Notes under the pieces: generated by a model
The model's input: the letters and a program-made list of their open reading frames with translations, nothing else
Databases searched by the model: none
Told to the model about the DNA's origin: nothing
Assembly (NCBI RefSeq): GCF_000972845.2
Contig: NC_040025.1
Coordinates: 18,469,399-18,533,398, forward strand
Reading direction: 5' to 3'
DNA: 64,000 bases
DNA from: Larimichthys crocea
Taxonomy: Eukaryota; Chordata; Actinopteri; Sciaenidae
Shown here: in pieces, positions 56,001 through 64,000 of the stretch
Layout of the letters: each line of letters begins with the position of its first letter
Position numbering within the stretch: the first letter of the stretch is position 1
Translations under genes and position numbers: made by a program

Positions 56001-59000
56001 AAGGTGTAAGTGGAGTGCAGCTGTGTCAGTATGCATCTGTTAATGACACCTGGAGTAACAGGAGAGTTTCCTGAGAGCATCTTGTTTTCTTTCATAGATG
56101 AAATTGTTTGCATCAATCAGCACAGAAAGAAAAATGCACCACAAAACCATAAAGCAGATTTTCACAAGTTTCTTATGCTTTGATTAGCAGGAAAGTTGGA
56201 AAAATTGAATTTAGGGCCTTGAGCTCCCAGGAGCGTAATTATGGTCAATCATAAAACTTTATCACAGTGTGAGACAAACAGAGTGACGGAGTCGGAGCTG
56301 ATTGCTCAAATACAAACTAAACAAAGACGCTCAGTCCTGCGTGACTGATGTTCTTTACTCTTCAAACCTCTAAAGGTGACCGGTTATACACTGTCGCATC
56401 ATGAGTTTACATTGTTCCTGTAGTCTTAATGTATATAATGTGTCATACTTATATATAAGGTTAAAACATTTACATTCAAGTGTGGCATGCAGTAGAATCT
56501 ATAATACAGTGGTTGTGGAGAACCTCACCTAAAACCAATTTCCCAACATTTTATCCTCTGAAACACTTCACTTACTGTAACAGGTGAACATACTGGAAAT
56601 TATACACCTCAGATATATAGATAGCTTCTTTTTTTGCTCATATTGATGATCACATGCCTCATAGTGTTTGCAGACCAGGGGTTTAACACAGCATTTTATT
56701 TACCACAACATTGCTGGTAAGAACAGTCGAGAAATAGGAGACGATGGGTAATGGTGGGTAAAATGCGCTCCTCCATGTCACTCCCATGTCCTTAAATGTC
56801 CCTCCCCGTCCCCTGTCAACTGAGAGCAGTCTTAGAATTAGGAGCAGGTAAGCCAAGAATGAAAGCTGGCTGGATTACTTTACATTATTTCAATCAATTA
56901 TTCAAATGTCCCCATTGCCTTCATGATGGCTTGACGAGGCATGCCAAATAATGATCCCTCCCCGCACGCACATGCTCGCAAGTAGGGACGCATGCTCGCT
57001 CTAAATGCTCACGCTCGCTTACAAATACTCAGCTGAGCATGAAACATTCACATGCACAAGCTCACAACAACAGCAAAACATTAATTTCAGTCCGTTGATT
57101 GGGCCCAAAGATGTCTGTGTCAGGTCGACCTGTGTGAGGTCAGCACCAGTGCGTACTGGAGCTAGTTGCATTTAATGTCTCTGTCACTGTAGTCACAGAT
57201 AAGCAGCTGAAGCAGCACAGCGAGGAGGGGAGAGGAATAAGTATAGCCAAACAAGTGCAAGAGGAACAGGGTACCCTTTGTCCCAGACTGTGACTTTAAA
57301 GAGTGTCAAAAGCTAATAAATATTTTAGAATTAGGTGTGTGTCAGGGGCAGGCCCACTCTATCAGGCGTCTGCTGTGTTTACTCTCCCAGGGAAACAGGT
57401 GCAGCCACATGAAGGAGAATTTCATTTCAAAAATAGCATTTAGCATTTTACTCCTGGAGGCCTTCTCTGAGAGAAATTCTCATGTAATCATACACCATGG
57501 TTACTGAAAACTTCTGAAGTTGATCCACCGAGACATATGGTGTCTTAAGGGGGGTGGGGCTGCAGGGGCTTCAGGGACAAAAATAGGATTTAAATGTTTG
57601 GTTTGTGATTATTTGCAAGGGCCAAATTTCTGTAAGAACTACATGAAATGACTTGTTTAGCTGTGTCATAATCCTTAGAAGTCTTAAAAGTAATAGTTTT
57701 AAGAACAGTAAAAACGTGTTCTTAAAATATTAACCATTTTCCATTACATCAAAAAACACGATAGATTAGTACAAAGCATCTGTGGTACAAATACTGAGAA
57801 TTAGTGTGCAGAATAAAATCATAGCTTCACAATGTTCTTTATCCAGAATCTTCAATTACAGTATTGTAACATCTTCGACATTTTCCTGAGGTGGCTTTGT
57901 GGAGAGAGAGCCTGTTTATTTTCATCATTAGAGGAGTGTGCTGTCTCCTGAACATTCAGGTCGAGCTCATACTCCCTCTGAGCCTTTGCATCTTATTTTT
58001 GAGTTTTTCCATTCGCGTCATCAAATGCTGCCTGCAACATAATGAGAGATGTGGCAATTAATTTTCTTTTAATCAAGGTCGAAATGAAGTAAATTGGTGC
58101 AGCTTGGCGAGCCCTCATTTTCTATTTTTGCAGTGATGCAAAACAAATACGATAAAATTATGGCCCTCCTCACCTTCTGTAATTAGAAAGCATGAATGAT
58201 CAGAGGGAGATGATATGTACTATACAGTGCCTCCGACTATGCCTCTCCCCCCCCAGAGATCAGATTTCAGCTCTTTTGAAACAGATGACCATGTTTTCCT
58301 CCCCTTGCCTCCCTTATTTGTCTGTTCTTTTTTCCCTCTGCTGGAGTTACAGACAGAGGGAGCAGCTCAACATGACATTGACTGCAGTGTTGTTGTATGC
58401 CTCTCAAATCTTATTAAAGACCACAGCTGTGAAAGACCTTGCTGACTCTACACATTTCTATTAACTATGTTGTTTCCAAGCTGATTAGGAATTTATTAAA
58501 ATTAGATTTTACCTGAGCATCTTATCATCACCATATGGTGTGGTGAACATTTTGTTTTTAGTTTAGACATATGAGTACAGCTTCTGCAACGATTTTATTT
58601 AAGCAACAGCACTTTCCTGTTATCATGCCACACTATGAACTTTGAGCAGATCAACAGTATAAATGACTATTTTGGCTCTCTTACCTCAGAATAGTTTGTT
58701 GTGAGAAAGTTAAGATTGGTGTGATAGCGCAGTTTTCATGAAGGACCCACACCTTAATTTCCTGTTGGAAGTGATTGGGGAAGTAGCCACCTACCCCTTA
58801 TTGTCTGCTGCCTAAAGATGTAAATAGCTTAGATGGAGAAAACATATTACCCTGCGATGAAAAGCCAAACAAGCAGGTTCATGGAGCATTTAAACAACAT
58901 TTACATCTGTGTGTTTAATTTAGTAAAATAAGAAGTATACTGCACAGAGAGAATCTTCTTTACTGACTGCTGTTTTCTTTGAGGTCATGACAAATTCTTG

Positions 59001-60589
59001 CTTACCCCTGAAGTTTGACAGAAAGAGTTATTCACTGGCCAAGGCATTTTAGCTCTCGCCCTCTGCTGCTCATGTGCTGCGTACATCTGTCACACCAAAT
59101 GTGTCTCTGCGCGGCCTCAAACACTAGGTGTACACAGTGCTTAAATGCACTGGAAAAATATATACAAAGGCTTGATCGAGCATTAGCTCTAAGTCAGCAA
59201 TGTGAGGTGGGTATGGCGACAGCTGTCCAATCCCCCCCCTCACCACCAGCCACCATCACTTTTCAAAAATGCTCCCTGTTTACCATACATAGGCAGCTGC
59301 CATCACCGTTAACTTCCATAAGACAGCCACCTGCTAAAGGACATTTGTACATGTCTTTATTTAATTAAGGTGAATGCCAGTTCATCGGCCCCCTCATGCA
59401 ATGTGACTGAAAATCCGTCGACCTTGATAAGGCTCCTGCCAGTGGACGGTTTAGAGGCTTGAGGAGGGCATGTGTCTTCTTCATTGACAAAATGTCACTT
59501 TTGCTGCAAAAAATTGCACATGTTCATAATGCACAACATTTGTTTAAATATATGCTTTCAAACTTTTCTATGCCATGCCACACAAAAGAAGAAAAAAAAA
59601 ACCCCTCCACACACAGACTTTAAAACATTACAAAATGTCACACCCATGTTTAACTGTGTTCTTGTGGCCTCAAATACAGTGTATCACTTACTTTCAGCAT
59701 GAAACCTGAGCTTGTTTTGATGAACATAAAACAGGTATTTTGATCAATTGAGAACCTGCGGGCAGTACAGCAGTGGGTGTTACATTTTGGGTGGGTACTG
59801 CACACACAGAGCTCTTGGGAAACTGCCTTTTTGTGTTTTTTAAATTTAAGTCAGTCTTGAAAAGCTGGTGGGTTGTGGTTAGGTTGTAGAAGCTGCTAGT
59901 ACAACCATCTTAGAAATCTGTGCAAAGCATATTAGTGTAGAACAGGCGACAAACAGAATATGACTGGGTATGAGTGTGCCAGTAAGAGCAGAAGCAATGA
60001 CAGTTCATTTTGGGCGACTAATGCTAATAACTTCTGTACTGGATGTTTGGTACAGCTTTTAAAGGAACCGTCTGACATATCGGAAAATCTGAAATCAGAT
60101 GACAAGTTTGATATCAATTTCACCTCAGTATGTCCAGTACTGATATAGGTCAAGCCACGTTTAGACCAGCTGCAGGCGTAACAGCAACCTTAGCAAAAAA
60201 AAAATCCTTCTACAAGCTCCAAAGCTATATGATGAATTTATTTTTCAAAAATGCGGAAATAGAAAATTGAGACTTCGCGGGTTTAGGAGCATTTGCGTGT
60301 TGGAACAATTTCTTGACCAACAGCTGCTGGAAGTTAACTGCATACAGCATCTTAAAAAATCCTGTCCTCATCGTGGGGTTGTCTTGATTGCATCAGTGAC
60401 TGGCTCACATGCTAACAAGACAAACCATATATATAACACAGCTTTGAAGTTTTTTTTATTTTAATGGAGCTTAGCTACTACTTTGCCCCTTCCAGTCTTG
60501 TCGGTGCTGAAACTGATATCACCCTGAGAGAGGAGTGTTCCGTTAAGCAACAGAGCTCGATGTCTTATGTTTTATAAGATATCAAGCTT

Positions 60590-60745
60590 AAGTATATTAA
60601 GTATATTTCTATTAGATATAAATACACCTCATGATATTATAAACATATGTACAAATCTGACTATCAGTTAATAATAATATTATATTATTTTATATATTTA
60701 TATATAATAATATATTATATCTCTATATATATATATATAGCTTTG
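60590..60745. repeat. AT-rich low-complexity tract
   Basis: TATATATTTATATATAATAA-type words, ending in a (TA)n run at about 60725-60740. Confidence 0.85.
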
Positions 60746-63729
60746 ATTCGCTCAGGATGACATGAACCCTTTAGTTTAACTAAACTGTATGTCTTTTCTA
60801 ACCTTGGACTGCCATGTGATTAGCTTTTAATGTTTTATAATTAGTAGTATCAATGGCAAAAGAGTCAGCAGGGCAGAGGTGGGGTGGGTACGCCCTTGAG
60901 AGCAGGCCTTATGAATCAACGGCTGGCGATAAATGGACTGGATCATTACTGAATCAAGTGATCTGCAGAATAATCTATTGATTTTCTGGTCTTTCTTACT
61001 TCTTTATTATTCTGTATCACAGTATTGCAACATCAGGAGGAACCCACTGATGGATGGGATGCTTGGACCTCTGCAGTGACCGTGGGGGGTTAGAATGTAG
61101 TATATAAGACATTCTAGGGTACCAGGCATAAAATATATACAATGACATGTAGATTTATGCCTCATAAAGTGTGCTTCTTTTTTTTTTTTAATTTACCACT
61201 GTTATTCTTAACTATATACATAGAATAGTTTTTGAGAGATTCATCATGTCGATGTAAGGTAGAAGAATTGGTGGAAAATATTGGTCGTAAGGCCTCATGA
61301 GCGCTGGACATGTGCGCTATATAATAACATATAACCATAGATAATAAAAGATGTGTTAAGCTAAATGTATTCAAATCTAACAGTGGCAGGTGTTAAAGGC
61401 TATCACAGAGAAAAGCCAAACTATATGGCTTTAATCTCATTTAAAAAAGAATGAACCTAACCTTGAATTTCTGTAAAATGGCCATATTTGGGTGCACATA
61501 AGTTGAAATGAGATGGTTTCTGCAATGAAGATGAGATGTTGGTGTGATTTTAATATGTCAAATCAATTATCACACAAATATCCTGAATGGTATACCTCGC
61601 AGTAGGTCACAATCCTTGAATTCTAAACCACACTAGGAAGAGATTAAAGCACTATCTCCCTTGTTAGTTGACTTTGCTATTGATCGTCTTGATTCTTTAT
61701 GTACAACAGGACACATCACAAAACTGCTAATTGGCAATAATCTGTTTGTCAATAGTTCAGAAGACTGCAGAATTTAGATAAGGAAAGTTCAAGTTTAAAA
61801 TACATTATCACAGCCACACTATTCCTATGGGCTTTGCTCCTGGAATACCTTCAAGGAGTCTCATGCTCAGAATATTTTACAGTAAATTATTGATGTATGG
61901 TAGGTGGGAGAGAAGGAAAACAAAGACAGGAGGTGACATTAGTGTTCTGCCAGTAGGAAGGTAAACTTTAAATTGACCCTAGAAAACACTGTAGGCTAAA
62001 TAGTTGTTGATTAATTGTGAAACTAAAACCACACGGCGGAAGTGAAAGCCTTGTGAAATTAAAGAGCTCAACATGTTTTAGGTTTGAATTTAAAGTTTGA
62101 AACAATACATTAATATCAATTGTGCCACTAAAATAATCATGTTATGTGCAAACAATAAATGTGTCATGGATCCATTGTTCATGTGAAATAGAGTTTGATG
62201 TGCAACTATCAGGTATTGTAGTGTTAGATAGGTTAGAGAGTTGTATATAAAACAGTTTGACACCAAATAATGCACCTAAAAGCCTAAGTGTGTGCCTAAG
62301 GGGGATTTATTAGCAAATATTAAATATAATATTAATAAGTAGGTTTTTATTAGTGTATAATCACCTGAAAATAAAAATGTTTTCGTCACGCTTGAATGAG
62401 CTTTTTTGTATCTTTTTATCTACAGAGGGAGCAGCTCTTCTTCCACGGACATGTCTAAATGGTTACCCTAGCTTTACGAAACTCTCGTGAGATTAGTAAG
62501 TGTTGTTTCCGCTTCAAAGTATCCTTGTCTTGTCAAGTCTGAAGTGCATCTCAGAGAAACAAGACTAAATTGGTTGTTTTAAAGAGCAACACATTGTTTT
62601 AAAAGGTAAGTTTAAAAAAGCCTTTAGGATGTCAGGTGGCTATAAATAGTACTATGACAGCAACAAAGTCCAAATATAAAGGTGATCCTGGTGGATGAAT
62701 GGATCACAAGATTTTTCACCAAACACCAGGGATCACATCCCATATGAAACTAAAAGTTTGGTATTTTATTTTTTACCTTAGTAGATTTTTTTTTTGGTTT
62801 TCAATTTTAAGTCATAATCTGGTTATGTTTAGGAAAAAGATCATGGTTTTGCTTAAAATAATAAGTCATTGTTGAGTGGTTTTTATACACGACATGTACA
62901 GTGGCTTTCTGGCAGAAAGCCCTGAAGGCAAACTTCTCCCGCGTGCAGAAACAATGGGTGCAAATCTCACCAGAGTTTCGCAAATCTAGGGCTACCATCA
63001 AGTGTAAACCTACTGTGACGTCACCCATTGACTTGTGGGCAACTGTTTTGAAGCCTGGGTTTGGCATCATGGACATCGTCGTCTTGGTTTTTGTGGAGCC
63101 AGAAATGGAGCTGGTGTGATGTACTGTAAGTTGGGCTGCGCTTGGTTTGACTCAGTTTTCAAGCATGAAACTTAGTTATAAATGTACAGTACATTAAAAC
63201 ATGTTTCTGAAAACAAGCAACGCAGGAACAGAATCTTGACTCATGTTTGATCTGAGTATCGTGAATCCGGTTTGTAGGACTGAATGGACTAAGTCAAAAC
63301 AAGAACTAAGAATGTCCTGTCAGTCAACAATTAGCTACACCCTAAAGCATACCCCACTTTATTGTCTATCTTACTCTAAATGAGGCCATAATTTACAAAA
63401 CGAATATGCTGTATGGAAGAACACTTACAAGTAGTGATTGAGACCATAAACTTATTAGGAAACAAGTAAGAAGCAGGGTAATTTTTACATAAGGCTCAAT
63501 GCAATTGGTTAGTTGTATATCGGTGGCCATTAGAAAGAGCTGCCATCCAACTATTTCACTTATTTTGATGAAACTGGATCACCATCATCATTTAACTATT
63601 TAACTGTTATTTATTTCAAAAACTAAATTATCTGCTACTTGTTTTTTATTTTTTACTGTAACTGTTCCTCGTTCCATTTGAACTCTTATTTATACATGTG
63701 TATATAGTGTGTATATATTGTTTAAAATA

Positions 63730-63822
63730 GGATATTGTATAGGCAGCGCCGGTCCTGGCCACATTTGCGCCCTACGGGAATTAATAAAGTACTTCTGATT
63801 CTGACTTCTGATTCTGATGCAC
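63730..63822. mobile_element. Possible 3' tail of a retroelement
   Basis: GAATTAATAAAGTACTTCTG followed by tandem TTCTGATTCTGA-like units. Ending in short tandem repeats after an AATAAAGT string is typical of fish LINE/SINE 3' ends. No upstream coding region is seen. Confidence 0.45.
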
Positions 63823-64000
63823 AGTAAAGTATACTGCTGCAAACTATAGCCCGACACAGTTGCTAAGCTGCTATAGTTAGCCAATGTTAGCTCAGATTAT
63901 TAGTTTGCCTGCCATCTCACAGTCGTGAGCTCAAAGCACGGGGACAATGTTAGTGTTTGTACCACAGGACAATTGGAAAGACAAGGTTTTCAGGCCCAGA

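Larger units (their letters stand above)
53024..64000. other. Gene-poor intergenic tract, last part
   Basis: AT-rich, with short open frames on both strands that show no family similarity. A poly-G run is at about 55663. No casz1 exon was recognised, so the first casz1 coding exon should lie beyond the window if synteny holds. Confidence 0.45.

Overview
The window is a nuclear segment of a ray-finned (teleost-type) fish genome. Genes have short exons with GT-AG introns, AT-rich introns and intergenic DNA, microsatellites, Sleeping Beauty-type Tc1 elements and the small non-autonomous DNA transposons common in fish. Gene content matches the vertebrate PGD-CORT-CASZ1-CIROZ-TARDBP neighbourhood (human 1p36.22). 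I saw no bacterial, viral, CRISPR, tRNA or rRNA feature.

Layout. (1) 1-6060: 3' four-fifths of pgd (6-phosphogluconate dehydrogenase), plus strand, exons partly numbered from the window edge. Its last-but-two intron carries a large inverted duplication, including an antisense copy of the preceding exon, and ends at a 10-N gap. (2) 6060-12840: intergenic DNA holding the same inactive Tc1 copy plus its right flank twice in tandem (about 2.9 kb each), separated by a 30-N gap and a fragment of a second Tc1 family. The first copy is full of single-base indels, so assembly error is a strong possibility. (3) About 13.5 kb: a short remnant resembling the cortistatin/somatostatin hormone core, in the expected syntenic place and strand. 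(4) 14.7-19.8 kb: complete tardbp (TDP-43), minus strand, five coding exons (396 aa), a non-coding first exon and a long 3' UTR. (5) 20.98-25.79 kb: complete ciroz (C1orf127 orthologue), plus strand, 11 exons (521 aa), divergent from tardbp. Two small DNA transposons sit in its introns. (6) 25.8-64 kb: gene-poor DNA without a convincing gene. By synteny this should be the upstream region of casz1. It holds microsatellites, transposon fragments and a few unexplained open frames.

The genes do not form one pathway: pgd is a pentose-phosphate enzyme, tardbp an RNA-binding splicing regulator, ciroz a secreted left-right organiser protein. The points most worth following are the cort-like remnant, the two duplications that look like assembly artefacts, a 90-nt stop-free intron inside RRM2 of tardbp, and a coding-like patch at 52.5-53.0 kb. 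I found no clearly new biological system.
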